From NCBI RefSeq assembly GCF_014636775.1, contig NZ_BMEQ01000002.1:62001-126000 (forward strand): 64,000 bases of DNA, read 5' to 3'. Under the pieces are notes generated by a model that was not told where the DNA came from, did not search any database, and was given only the letters and a program-made list of their open reading frames with translations. Below are positions 1 to 8,913 of the stretch, piece after piece. Both the position numbers and the translations under genes were made by a program. Source of the DNA: Kocuria dechangensis (lineage in GTDB: Bacteria > Actinomycetota > Actinomycetes > Actinomycetales > Micrococcaceae). Position 1 is the first letter of the stretch. The number at the start of each line of letters is the position of its first letter.

Positions 1-1367
1 CGACCGCGGCGTTCATCATGTTCGCCGGCGTCTACTTCGGCGGGCTCTTCGGCGACTCCACCTCCGGGATCCTGCTCAACACCCCCGGCAACTCCTCGGC
101 GATCGCCTCCACCTTCGAAGGCCACCGCATGGCCAAGAACGGCCAGGCCGCCAAGGCCCTGGCCACCGCCGCCCTGGGCGCCTTCTTCGGCGGGATCGTG
201 GCCACCACCCTGGTCGTCTTCTTCGCCCCCACCCTGGTCCGGCTGGCCACCGTCTTCGGCCCGGCCGAGTACTTCGCCCTGGCCGTCTTCGCCTTCCTGG
301 CCATCTCCGCCGTCGTGGCCGAGTCGGTCGTCCGCGGCATCGCCGCCCTGGGCATCGGTCTGGCCCTGGTCCTGGTCGGGGTGGACGGGCCCAGCGGCAC
401 CGCCCGCTTCACCCTGGGACTGCCTCAGCTGTTCGACGGCATCTCCATCGTCGTCATCACCGTCGGCCTGCTCGCCCTCGGAGAAGTCCTCCACGTCGCC
501 TCCCGCATCCACCGCGATCTCGTGGCCACCCAGATCCGCCCCAAGGGCAGGACCTGGCTCACCGCCGCCGACTTCCGCAAGGCCCTGCCCGCCTGGATCC
601 GCGGCACCGCCTTCGGCGCGCCCTTCGGGCTCATCCCCGCCGGCGGAGCCGAGGTTCCGACCTTCCTGGCCTACGGCACCGAGAAACAACTGGCCAGACG
701 CCGCAACGACCCCGAGTTCGGCACCACCGGGTCCATCCGCGGCCTGGCCGCCCCCGAAGCGGCCGGCAACGCCACCGCCGGCACCGCCATGGGAGCCCTG
801 CTCGCCCTGGGCCTGCCCACCTCCGCGACCGCCGCGATCATGCTCGCCGCCTTCCAGCAGTACGGCATGCAACCGGGGCCCTTGCTCTTCGAACGCAGCG
901 GCGACCTTGTCTGGGCCCTGCTGGCGTCCCTGTTCATCGGGCTGGTCATCCTCGTCGTCCTCAACATGTCGTTCGCCCCCGTGTGGGCGAAGCTGCTGAG
1001 CATCCCGCGCCACTACCTCTACGCCGGGATCACCGTGCTGTCGATGCTCGGGGTCTACGCGATCAGCGCCTCCCTGATCGACCTGTGGCTGTTGCTGGGC
1101 CTGGGCGCCCTGGGCTTCATGATGCGCCGCTACAACGTGCCGGTGGCCCCCGTGCTGATCGCCGTGGTGCTGGGTCCCCTGGCCGAAACCGAGCTGCGCC
1201 GCGCCCTGGCCGTCTCGGAAGGCGATCCCGGGATTCTCGTCGACAGCCCCATCACCATCACCCTCTACACCGTCCTGGCCCTCGGGCTCATCATCAGCGC
1301 CGTCCAGCACCTGCGCCACCGCCACGACCACGACCGGACCCCGATCGAGGAGGACGTCCCCGCCTGA
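1..1367 (+). CDS. tctA: Tripartite tricarboxylate transporter permease TctA, 5' end cut by window
   Basis: Large membrane subunit of a TctABC transporter, which imports tricarboxylates or similar carboxylates using a TctC binding protein and a small TctB subunit. The frame is open to the left edge (codons start at base 3), so the ATG at 18 is internal. About 454 residues are visible against about 500 for full-length members. Seen: the glycine-rich family segment FGDSTSGILLNTPG near the visible start, a second related segment (LGLPTSATAAIM) mid-protein, and many hydrophobic spans. The product ends in a His/Asp-rich tail. Partner genes tctB and tctC are expected to the left, outside the window. 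The substrate cannot be read from sequence. Confidence 0.9.
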   Translation, partial: TAAFIMFAGVYFGGLFGDSTSGILLNTPGNSSAIASTFEGHRMAKNGQAAKALATAALGAFFGGIVATTLVVFFAPTLVRLATVFGPAEYFALAVFAFLAISAVVAESVVRGIAALGIGLALVLVGVDGPSGTARFTLGLPQLFDGISIVVITVGLLALGEVLHVASRIHRDLVATQIRPKGRTWLTAADFRKALPAWIRGTAFGAPFGLIPAGGAEVPTFLAYGTEKQLARRRNDPEFGTTGSIRGLAAPEAAGNATAGTAMGALLALGLPTSATAAIMLAAFQQYGMQPGPLLFERSGDLVWALLASLFIGLVILVVLNMSFAPVWAKLLSIPRHYLYAGITVLSMLGVYAISASLIDLWLLLGLGALGFMMRRYNVPVAPVLIAVVLGPLAETELRRALAVSEGDPGILVDSPITITLYTVLALGLIISAVQHLRHRHDHDRTPIEEDVPA

Positions 1368-1587
1368 ACCACCGCCGCACATCGACACACTGCTCCTCTC
1401 GAGGACCGGTCCGGCGCCGGGCCGGTCCTCGAGGCCATCCCCCACAGGAGATGCCACGAACCCGACATCCCGCACGGCAGAGGCAGGAGTGTCGCACCTC
1501 CACCCGTCCCCCGCCGGAGGCGAGCATTGACGATCCCCCGTGACGGGTATGTGCTGTGGCGTGACGAGGGAGACGGAAGGAGCGCCT

Positions 1588-2339
1588 GTGCCGGAGTGGC
1601 TCATGGCCGGCGGCGCCGGCCTGATCGCGGGCAGCGCGCTGCTGCTGGGCAGCGCGGTCGCGTGGTTCGTCCGCGTGCCGGCCCAGCTCGTCGCGGTCGT
1701 GATGGCCTTCGGGTCGGGCGTGCTGATCTCGGCCCTGGCCTTCGAGCTCGTCCAGGAGGCCGTGGAGGAGAGAGGGCTGGCTCCCACCGCGGGAGGCTTC
1801 CTGGTGGGCTCGGTCGTCTACGTGGGGCTGAACGTCCTGCTGGCCCGGCACGGCGCCCGGCACCGCAAGCGCTCCGGGACGCAGCAGCCCTCGCAGGCGG
1901 AACGCAGCAGCAGCGGCGGGGCGATCGCCATCGGCGCCCTGCTCGACGGCGTGCCGGAGTCCATGGTGCTGGGACTGAGCTTCCTGACCGGTCCTGGGCT
2001 GAGCCTGCCGATGTTCGCCGCCGTGTTCATCTCCAACGTCCCGGAAGGGCTCTCCAGCACCGCGGGGTGGAAGAACGCCGGGCGCGGTCCCGGCTACGTC
2101 TTCGGCATCTGGGGGCGATCGCGGCGGCCTCGGGACTGGCGGCTCTGGTCGGCTACCTGCTCCTGGACGGGGCCGCCCCGACCACCTTGGCCTTCGTCAA
2201 CGCGCTGGCGGCCGGGGCCATCCTGGCCATGATCACCGACACCATGATCCCCGAGGCCTTCGAGAAGGCCGCCCTGTACTCCGGGCTGATCGCCACGCTG
2301 GGCTTCCTGGCCGCGTTCAGCCTGCACTCCCTGGGCTGA
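1588..2339 (+). pseudogene. ZIP family metal transporter, single-base frameshift
   Basis: A ZIP-type transporter (import of zinc or other divalent metals) split by a frameshift. The first part is read from GTG 1588, which has a strong ribosome binding site (GGAAGGAG about 6 bases upstream), and includes the ZIP signature region 'LLDGVPESMVLG' and 'FISNVPEGLSS'. At the run of five G residues at 2111-2115 the frame breaks. Adding one G restores 'GIWGAIAAASGLAALVGYLLL' and the normal C-terminal helices, which end at 2339 in the other frame. This is either a true inactivating slip in a homopolymer or a sequencing error. Its 3' end overlaps the convergent GH15 gene by 23 bases. If repaired the product has about 250 residues, a normal ZIP/GufA-like length. 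Confidence 0.8.
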
Positions 2340-4143
2340 CGGGCACCGCGGCGCGGGAGGGGATGGCGGCGTTGCTGCGGTGGGCGCGGCCGTGGTGCAG
2401 CTGCATGGCGCTGCCGATGAGGCTGAAGTGGCTGAAGGCCTGCGGTGTGTTGCCCAGCTGGCGCCGGCCCCGGGGGTCCCACTGCTCGCTGAGCAGCCCG
2501 ACGTCGTTGCGCAGGCTCAGCAGGCGCTCGAACAGCGCCACGGCCTCGGCCCGTCGTCCGGCCCCGGCCAGGGCGTCCACCAGCCAGAACGAACACGCCA
2601 GGAACACTCCCTCCTCACCCGGCAGGCCGTCGTCGACCTCCTCGGGGCGGTAGCGCAGCACGAAGCCGTCCTCGGTCAACTCCCGCTGGACCGCCTCGAT
2701 CGTGCCCAGCACCCGCGGATCCCTCGGGGGGAGGAAGCCGACGCGCGGGATCAGCAGCAGGGCGGCGTCGAGGGCGGTGCCGCCGTAGGCCTGCACGAAG
2801 GTGCGGCGGCCGGCGTCGAAGCCTTCGCGGAGGACCTCGGCGTGGATCGTCTCCCGCAGCGCCTCCCAGCGGGCGGCAGGACCGGGCAGGCGGGAGCGGC
2901 GCACCCCCTCGGCCATCCGGTCGGCGGCCACCCAGGCCATGACCTTGGAGTGGACGAAGTGCCGGCGGGCTCCGCGCACCTCCCACAGACCGTTGTCGGG
3001 GCCCCGCCAGGCGCCTTCGAGGTGGTCCATCAGGGCGGTCTGGACGTCCCAGGAGTCGTCCGGGGCGCTCAGCAGGACATTGCGGGTCAGCGAGAGGCCG
3101 TCGAGGACCTCACCCCACACGTCGAGCTGGAGCTGGTCGGCGGCGGCATTGCCGGTCCGCACCGGGGCGGACCGCTCGTACCCGCTCAGCCACGGCAGCG
3201 TCGTCTCGGGCAGCCGGCGCCGGCCGTCGATCCCGTACATGATCTGCAGCTCGGCCGGGTCCCCGGCCACGGCGCGCAGCAGCCACTCCCGCCAGGCGAC
3301 GGCCTCCTGGGTGTAGCCGGCCACGAGCATGGCCTGCAGGGTGAAGGTGGCATCGCGCAACCAGCAGTAGCGGTAGTCCCAGTTGCGGGGCCCGCCGAGC
3401 TGCTCGGGCAGCGACGTGGTGGGGGCGGCCACGATCCCGCCGGTGGGCGCGTAGGTCAGCGCCTTGAGCGTGATCAGCGAGCGCTGGACGGCCTCCCGGT
3501 AGGGGCCGGCGGCCCGGCTGCGCGCGGACCAGCGTTCCCAGAACGCCTGGGTGGTGTCGCGGCTGGCGGACGCGTCGACCGCGCGGGGCCGCGGGAGGTG
3601 GCTGGGGGCACGGGTGAGCACGAACGGCACCTGCTCGCCCGCCCGGACGGTGAACTCGCCCAGCGTGCGGAAGTGCTCCCCGTGCACCGGCACCGGGGTC
3701 GCCAGGTACACCGCGTCCGGCCCGGCCACGGCACGGATCCCCCCGTGGTCGCGCCGCACCCACGGCACGACGTGCCCGTAGTCGAAGCGCAGCACCAGCT
3801 CCGTGCGCATCGCCACGGTCCCGCTCAGGCCCTCGACGATGCGCGCCACGTCGGACTGTCCGTCCCGCGGCGGCATGAAGTCGACGACCCTCACCCGGCC
3901 CGTCGGGGTGTCCCACTCGCTGTCCAGGATCAGCGTCCCGGGCCGGTACCGTCGTCGTGCGCAATGCCCCTGGCCGGCCGGGGCGAGCAGCCACCGCCCG
4001 GCCTCGGAGGTGTCGAGCAGAGCGGCGAAGCACGCCGGGGAGTCGAAGTCGGGCAGGCACAGCCAGTCGACGGACCCGTCCGTGCCCACCAGCGCGGCGG
4101 TGTGCAGATCCCCGATGAGGGCGTAGTCCTCGATCCGGCCCAT
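2317..4143 (-). CDS. Glycoside hydrolase family 15 protein (glucoamylase/trehalase type)
   Basis: A 608-residue GH15 enzyme, likely cytosolic, that hydrolyses terminal alpha-glucosidic bonds. Actinobacterial members include trehalases and glucoamylases, and sequence alone does not separate them. Seen: the N-terminal beta-sandwich start 'MGRIEDYALIGDLHTAAL', the typical 'RNWDYRYCWLRDATF' and 'HSKVMAWVAADR' motifs of the (alpha/alpha)6 barrel, and the C-terminal 'SEQWDPRGRRQLGNTPQAFSH' region carrying the likely base glutamate. The start is ATG 4143, because family members begin at this MGRIEDYAL. The longer open frame upstream would run into the divergent AI-2E gene. Its 3' end overlaps the convergent ZIP gene. 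No signal peptide. Confidence 0.9.
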   Translation of the reverse strand: MGRIEDYALIGDLHTAALVGTDGSVDWLCLPDFDSPACFAALLDTSEAGRWLLAPAGQGHCARRRYRPGTLILDSEWDTPTGRVRVVDFMPPRDGQSDVARIVEGLSGTVAMRTELVLRFDYGHVVPWVRRDHGGIRAVAGPDAVYLATPVPVHGEHFRTLGEFTVRAGEQVPFVLTRAPSHLPRPRAVDASASRDTTQAFWERWSARSRAAGPYREAVQRSLITLKALTYAPTGGIVAAPTTSLPEQLGGPRNWDYRYCWLRDATFTLQAMLVAGYTQEAVAWREWLLRAVAGDPAELQIMYGIDGRRRLPETTLPWLSGYERSAPVRTGNAAADQLQLDVWGEVLDGLSLTRNVLLSAPDDSWDVQTALMDHLEGAWRGPDNGLWEVRGARRHFVHSKVMAWVAADRMAEGVRRSRLPGPAARWEALRETIHAEVLREGFDAGRRTFVQAYGGTALDAALLLIPRVGFLPPRDPRVLGTIEAVQRELTEDGFVLRYRPEEVDDGLPGEEGVFLACSFWLVDALAGAGRRAEAVALFERLLSLRNDVGLLSEQWDPRGRRQLGNTPQAFSHFSLIGSAMQLHHGRAHRSNAAIPSRAAVPVSPGSAG

Positions 4144-4354
4144 GGCGGTCACCGCGTCCTCGCTGGAACAGGTGGTGGCCCTCCCGGGGGCCACCGCTGT
4201 GGGCCACATTCTGGCCCTGGACGCGCCCGCCGTAAACCCCTTGCCCGCCGTGCCTCCCGTCCCCCGAAACAGCGGCCGACATCCCGGATCCCTCGGCCCC
4301 AGCCGGGCGTACGATGTGCGCATCGGCTCGCTCCGGCCACAGGAAGTGATCCGC

Positions 4355-5704
4355 ATGCGCTCCTTGACGCGGCTCCTCTCGAGCGCCGTCCGGCCCGCAC
4401 GGAGGACGGAGGAGGTCACCGGCACGTCGTCGACGCCGGAGGGACCGGCGCCGGTGCCGCCGGTGACCTCGGTGCCGCCGGTCCCCGACCCCCCGCCGGC
4501 CCTCTCCCCGTGGGCCGACGGTCTGGGACGGGCCGGCTCGCGGGCGATCCAGCTGCTGGCCCTGACCGCCGTGGCCGCGCTCGTGCTGTGGGTCCTGCTG
4601 GCGGTCAAGATGATCGTGCTGGCCACCCTGATCGCCCTGATCCTCGCCTCCGCGGTCCACCCGCTGGTGCGGCGGCTGGAGGAGCACGGGTGGAGCAACA
4701 CCGGCGCCACCGTGGCCGTCTTCGTGGCCCTGCTCGGCGTGCTGGGCGGGGTCGTCACCGGAGTGGTGCTCGGGATCCGGGGAGAGCTCGACGAGCTGGT
4801 CGACGCCGCCGCCGCCGGCTGGCAGCACGTCCAGGAGCTCATCGCCGCCGGGCCCCTGCCCGTCCCGGTGGATGCGGCCACCGTCAACGCCGCCCTCGCC
4901 CAGCTCGGCGGCTACCTCACCAGTGACGACGCCCGGCAGAGCGCCCTGAGCGGTCTGACGGTCGCCTCGGAGGTCCTCACCGGGACCGTGCTGATGATCA
5001 TCATCCTGTTCTTCTTCCTCAAGGACGGCCCGAAGCTGTGGAGCTTCGTGCTGCGCTGGTTCGCCGGGGACACCCGGGCCAGGCTGGCCGAGTCAGGGGA
5101 CCGCGCCGTGAGCATCCTGGGCTCCTACGTGCGCGGCATCGCGCTGATCGCCACCGTCGACGCCACCTTCATCGGCATCGGGCTCTGGGCCGTCGGGGTG
5201 CCCCTGGTCGTCCCGCTGACGGTCGTCGTCTTCCTCACCGCCTTCGTGCCCATCGTCGGCGCCCTGCTCGCCGGGACCCTGGCGGCCCTGGTGGCGCTGG
5301 TGGCCAACGGCCCGGTCGAGGCGCTGATCGTCGTCCTCATCGTCGTGGCCGTCAACCACGTCGAGGGCTACTTCCTGCAGCCGGTGGTCATGGGCCACAC
5401 CCTGAGCCTGCACGGGCTGGTGGTGCTCCTGGCCCTGTCGGCCGGCACCGTGCTCGGCGGGGTCGCCGGGGCGGTGCTGGCCGTCCCCCTGACCGCCGTG
5501 GCCTGGGCGGTCCTGCAGGTGTGGACCACCCGGTACCAGTCCGGCGACGACCCGCTCCTGGGTCCCGATCCCGTCTCGCCCAAGGAAGGAGTCGCCGACC
5601 GGGTCAGCAGGCTCCAGCGCCGGAAGTACCAGCGCATGCGCCGCCAGTCCCTCCGGCCGGGCGGCCTCCACCGGTCCCAGGACCCGTCGAGGGGCACACC
5701 GTGA
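4355..5704 (+). CDS. AI-2E family (TqsA/PerM-like) membrane transporter
   Basis: A 449-residue member of the AI-2 exporter-like family of multi-pass membrane proteins. Roles range from autoinducer export to Na+/H+ antiport, so the substrate is open. Seen: a disordered Pro-rich N-terminus, paired hydrophobic segments ('LLALTAVAALVLWVLLAVKM', then a second span), a long soluble stretch, the hallmark 'IIILFFFLKDGPKLW', and a C-terminal hydrophobic block containing 'NHVEGYFLQPVVMG', which is conserved in the family. The start is ATG 4355, with AGGAAG eight bases upstream. An in-frame ATG at 4142 would overlap the divergent GH15 start and adds an atypical extension. Confidence 0.88.
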   Translation: MRSLTRLLSSAVRPARRTEEVTGTSSTPEGPAPVPPVTSVPPVPDPPPALSPWADGLGRAGSRAIQLLALTAVAALVLWVLLAVKMIVLATLIALILASAVHPLVRRLEEHGWSNTGATVAVFVALLGVLGGVVTGVVLGIRGELDELVDAAAAGWQHVQELIAAGPLPVPVDAATVNAALAQLGGYLTSDDARQSALSGLTVASEVLTGTVLMIIILFFFLKDGPKLWSFVLRWFAGDTRARLAESGDRAVSILGSYVRGIALIATVDATFIGIGLWAVGVPLVVPLTVVVFLTAFVPIVGALLAGTLAALVALVANGPVEALIVVLIVVAVNHVEGYFLQPVVMGHTLSLHGLVVLLALSAGTVLGGVAGAVLAVPLTAVAWAVLQVWTTRYQSGDDPLLGPDPVSPKEGVADRVSRLQRRKYQRMRRQSLRPGGLHRSQDPSRGTP

Positions 5705-5978
5705 ACCTCTCCGCCGCGCCCGCCGTGCCGGGCGCCGTGGTGCGCTCCGCGCCCCGGCCGCCCCGCCACCCCGCGCCGTGCTGCGCACCGTAGGTGGGAC
5801 CGGACGTTCCATGTGAGGAATCGAACGGCCTCCTGACTGGGCATCCCACCGGGGCGCAGTGGTAGACCGGTAGGAGCGACCGCGCCGGCGTGCCGCCTCG
5901 TCCCCACACCGGCCTCGCACCCCCACCTGTTTCACCGACCGCACTGCGGATGCCCCCGCCTGCCCTCTGGAGCGCACC

Positions 5979-6434
5979 TTGAGCCTGCAGCAGTTCTTCG
6001 ACGACCACCGCCCCGCGACCACCGACGACCCGGTGCGGGTCTTTCCCGCCGTCGCCCGCACGCCGCGCCTGCCCGAGCCGAGGTGGTGGAACAACCCGCT
6101 CGGCGTCATGCCCGTCACGGTGACCGTGGCGGTCACCCTCACGCTGCTCCCGGGCCTGCCGGCGTTCACCGGGCTGGTGGCCATGGTGATCAGCCTCGCC
6201 CTGACCGTCGCCGGAGCGATCAGCTACTTCTCGTGGCCGGACAGCCGGGACGCGGCCGTGGCCGAGGGCGCGTGGGTGGCCCGCCAGTCCGGCTACCGGA
6301 TCAGCGTCCACGGCGACGACCTGCGCTGGATCGACCAGCACGGCACGGTCAAGAGCGCGACGGTCGTGCGCGGCGAGGCCGGCTGGGATCTGGTGCTCAC
6401 CGGCAAGGACGCCGCCGGCAGCTTCTCGTTCTGA
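5979..6434 (+). CDS. Hypothetical membrane protein
   Basis: A 151-residue protein not assigned to a named family. It has a soluble N-terminus of about 45 residues, two hydrophobic segments ('VTVTVAVTLTLLPGL' and 'LVAMVISLALTVAGAISYF') and a C-terminal soluble part rich in W, G and charged residues. The start is TTG 5979, with GGAG six bases upstream. It stands alone between the AI-2E gene and a convergent pair. Function unknown. Confidence 0.6.
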   Translation: MSLQQFFDDHRPATTDDPVRVFPAVARTPRLPEPRWWNNPLGVMPVTVTVAVTLTLLPGLPAFTGLVAMVISLALTVAGAISYFSWPDSRDAAVAEGAWVARQSGYRISVHGDDLRWIDQHGTVKSATVVRGEAGWDLVLTGKDAAGSFSF

Positions 6435-6496
6435 GTCGGCGAGCGCCCGCCGTCGGGAGCGCATCGACGCGCAGGCCCTGAGCTCCTCCGGGGGCG

Positions 6497-6946
6497 TCAG
6501 ACGTGCTTGATGCCCAGCAGCTGCTGCAGCACGGTGGCCGGCCGCAGCGGCAGGACTCGGACGGTGACGGCGCTGATGCGGTGGGCTGCGGCCAGTGCGG
6601 TGATGTCGTGCTGGTAGCGCGGCAGGCGGCGGCCGAGCCGGTGCCTGTTGAAGGCGGCGGCCGAGGCGGTCGCCCATGTGAGGTGGGCCGAGCCGGCGCC
6701 CGTGGGGGCGTGCCGGTCTTGGAAGTCCGCCGGGACATCTCCCTGCCGCACGGCGGCCATGGTCAGGTCGAAGACCGTGTCCGGGTCAGCGCTGAGCGCC
6801 ACCGCCGCTGCGGGTCCCTCGCCCCTGTCCCGAACCGTCTCCACGGTGGCCACCAGCCCGTGGGTGGTGGCGTAGCCGGCAACGGCGTCTCGGAAGGAGC
6901 CGGGCGCAGAGTCCACCGGGGAGGGGGAAGCGGGAGCAGCAGGCAA
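6497..6946 (-). CDS. Hypothetical protein downstream of GNAT acetyltransferase
   Basis: A 149-residue Ala-rich protein of unknown family, with no signal peptide and no membrane span. The core 'FDLTMAAVRQGDVPADFQDRH' looks like a folded, mainly helical domain. It probably starts at TTG 6946. It lies 21 bases behind the GNAT gene on the same strand, so the two are likely co-transcribed. Codon usage fits the neighbours, which supports real coding, but no function can be proposed. Confidence 0.55.
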   Translation of the reverse strand: MPAAPASPSPVDSAPGSFRDAVAGYATTHGLVATVETVRDRGEGPAAAVALSADPDTVFDLTMAAVRQGDVPADFQDRHAPTGAGSAHLTWATASAAAFNRHRLGRRLPRYQHDITALAAAHRISAVTVRVLPLRPATVLQQLLGIKHV

Positions 6947-6967
6947 GAGATCGTCCTCGGGGTCGGG

Positions 6968-7462
6968 TCACCGGCCGGCCGCGAGGGTCTTGGCCCACAG
7001 CGTCGGCGGATGGTGGCGGTAGGCGGCGTGGCGTTCGTAGCCGTGGTGGTCCCAGAATCCGTCCAGGCTGTGCTGTCCGGTCGGCAGGCAGATCTCCAGG
7101 GTGTCGGCGCCCATGTCCCGGGCCCGCTGCTCGCAGTAGCCCAGCAGGGCAAGACCGAGACGGCCGCCGCGATGGTCCTCGTCCACGACCAGGGCGGTCA
7201 GCCGCGCCGCGCGCGGTCCGGAGGGGTGTCCGGCCGGCACCAGGTGCAGCATCGCCCCGGCGATCGGCGCGTCGTCGAGGGTGGCCACCAGGTACGCCTC
7301 CGTCTCCGCGTTCACCCCGAGATGGGCGCGGAACCACTGGGCGTTGATCTGGAAGCCCGCCTGATCGGCCAGGTCCATCAGCAGGAAGACGTCCGGCAGC
7401 CGCGCATCGCGCATCACCACCGCATCGGTCCACGGTGCGCTGAGCGGCTCCCGCTTCATCAT
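6968..7462 (-). CDS. GNAT family N-acetyltransferase
   Basis: A 164-residue acyl-CoA-dependent N-acetyltransferase. Seen: the GNAT beta4-alpha3 acetyl-CoA motif in 'LTALVVDEDHRGGRLGLALLGYCEQRA' (V/I-x-x-x-x-R-G-x-G-x-G/A, here with R-G-G-R-L-G), preceded by 'EAYLVATLDDAPIAGAMLHL' for beta2-beta3, and ending with 'FWDHHGYERHAAY', a typical C-terminal beta6-alpha4 motif. The start is ATG 7462, with a strong GGAAGGAG seven bases upstream. A second ATG follows immediately. The substrate is unknown. It probably forms a two-gene unit with the downstream hypothetical gene. Confidence 0.85.
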   Translation of the reverse strand: MMKREPLSAPWTDAVVMRDARLPDVFLLMDLADQAGFQINAQWFRAHLGVNAETEAYLVATLDDAPIAGAMLHLVPAGHPSGPRAARLTALVVDEDHRGGRLGLALLGYCEQRARDMGADTLEICLPTGQHSLDGFWDHHGYERHAAYRHHPPTLWAKTLAAGR

Positions 7463-7842
7463 GTCCAGGCTCCTTCCCCGATGTCGCCGCCCCACAGCCC
7501 TCACCCGGTCCGGCCCGGGACACCGGGTGAGGCACAGAGCACCACGGCGCAGGGACGAAGAGCTCACACGGGTCGTCGGGAATCCCCCAGGGACGTTCAA
7601 GACACTTTACGCAATACGAGCCGGAAAGCGCACCCCTTGGTTGACAGGATCTCAGCGAAGTGCGCGATTTTCATCCCGGCCCCGCGGTGGGGATGGAGGG
7701 CGACCCTGCCGTGCCGCCCCGGAAACCGGACGACACGTGGCGAGCCCCTGTCCTTGGCTGTTCGAGGTCGCGGGATCTATGGTCTATCCATCGGTCCAGA
7801 AGGCGGCCGCGGTCATCGTGATGCCGCGAAGGGATTCCCTCT
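7463..7842. promoter_or_regulatory. Divergent intergenic region between GNAT and AraC-type genes
   Basis: 380 bases without a credible gene. It contains a consensus -35 box TTGACA at 7641-7646 pointing toward the AraC-type gene (a weak -10, GATTTT, lies 18 bases on) and a short inverted repeat (ATGG-TCTAT-CCAT) at about 7779-7791. Both are weak evidence for promoter and operator functions. Confidence 0.35.
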
Positions 7843-8889
7843 ATGCCCACCCCCGCACAGCCCTCCGCCCCCCAGCGGTCGTCCGGTCATGGAGACGGCC
7901 CGACGACGCCGGGGGCGCAGGCGGGAACGACCGTTCATCAGCCGGTGCAGCGCATTCGTGTGGCCACCGACGACCCGGACCAGGGCATCGGCGTGCTCGA
8001 GCGCGTCTACGCCCTGCGGCAGATCCGGCTGGCCGAGAACTCCTCGTTCTCCCTACGGCAGACCGCCCTGTCGATCGAGCACATCAGCTGCGAACGAGCC
8101 CGTCTCACCGGAGCCCCCACGGCCGCGCTGATCGACGCCACCGACATCGTGCGCGTCGGCCAGGTCCTGGGCGGGCGGCTGACGTTCACCGACGCCACCG
8201 AGGCCGTCCCGACGCCCGCCCCCTTCCTCTTCCCGGTGCGCCCCTACGCCTGCCGGTGGGACGAGGTCGACCTCCAGACCGTGTCGATGGACCTGGGCGC
8301 TCTCCAGGTCCACGCCGCAGGACTGCTCGGCGTCGAGGACTTCCGGCTGCGCTTCACCGGATCCGCCCCCCTCAGCCCGGCCATGGCCCGCTACTGGACC
8401 GACACCCTCACCCACTTCACCCGCGACCAGCTGGGCAACGGCGAAGCCATGGCCTCCCCCTTCGCCCGGAACGAGGCCTACCGGTCCCTGGCCACCGCCC
8501 TGCTGCACACCTTCCCGAGCACCTTCCTCGACCGGAACGCCGAGCCGGTCGAGGACCGCCCCGCCGCGCCCGCCGTCCGCCGCGCCGTCGCCTTCATGGA
8601 GGAGCACCTGGCCGAGGACGTCGACCTGCCCCGGATCGCCGCCGCCGCGCGCATGAGCCCGCGCGGACTGCAGGCGGCCTTCCGCCGGGAGTTGGGCACC
8701 ACCCCCTCAGCCCACCTGCGCACCCTGCGCCTGCAGGCCGCACACGCCGACCTGCTGGCCGCCGACCCCGCCGGCGGAGACACCGTGCAGGAGATCGCCA
8801 CCCGCTGGGGATTCACGCACACCGGGCGTTTCGCCGGCGCCTACCGCGCCCGCTACGGGCAGAACCCCACCGCCACCCTGCGCACCTGA
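7843..8889 (+). CDS. AraC family transcriptional regulator
   Basis: A 348-residue regulator with an N-terminal AraC-binding-like domain (roughly residues 50-220, the type seen in actinobacterial AraC proteins) and a C-terminal double helix-turn-helix (about 245-345). Seen: 'VRRAVAFMEEHLAEDVDLPRIAAAARMSPRGLQAAFRRELG' style first HTH (only key parts quoted: DLPRIAAAARMS, LQAAFRRELG) and 'VQEIATRWGFTHTGRFAGAYRARYG' style second HTH (key part WGFTHTGRFAGAYR). Start ATG 7843 with a purine-rich GAAGGG upstream. It probably senses a small effector. The target genes are unknown, and the flanking genes on either side are candidates. Confidence 0.88.
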   Translation: MPTPAQPSAPQRSSGHGDGPTTPGAQAGTTVHQPVQRIRVATDDPDQGIGVLERVYALRQIRLAENSSFSLRQTALSIEHISCERARLTGAPTAALIDATDIVRVGQVLGGRLTFTDATEAVPTPAPFLFPVRPYACRWDEVDLQTVSMDLGALQVHAAGLLGVEDFRLRFTGSAPLSPAMARYWTDTLTHFTRDQLGNGEAMASPFARNEAYRSLATALLHTFPSTFLDRNAEPVEDRPAAPAVRRAVAFMEEHLAEDVDLPRIAAAARMSPRGLQAAFRRELGTTPSAHLRTLRLQAAHADLLAADPAGGDTVQEIATRWGFTHTGRFAGAYRARYGQNPTATLRT

Positions 8890-8913
8890 TCACCGGCCCC
8901 GCGCCGGGGGACG

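Noticed and set aside
2380-4926. Long plus-strand open frame of about 848 codons across the GH15 gene
   Set aside because: It is the antisense shadow of the GH15 gene. Composition is Gly/Arg/Pro-rich without motifs, while the minus strand shows full GH15 signatures.
5840-5900. Stretch with GCAGTGGTAGACC resembling part of a tRNA
   Set aside because: No acceptor stem, no TpsiC arm and no cloverleaf could be formed.
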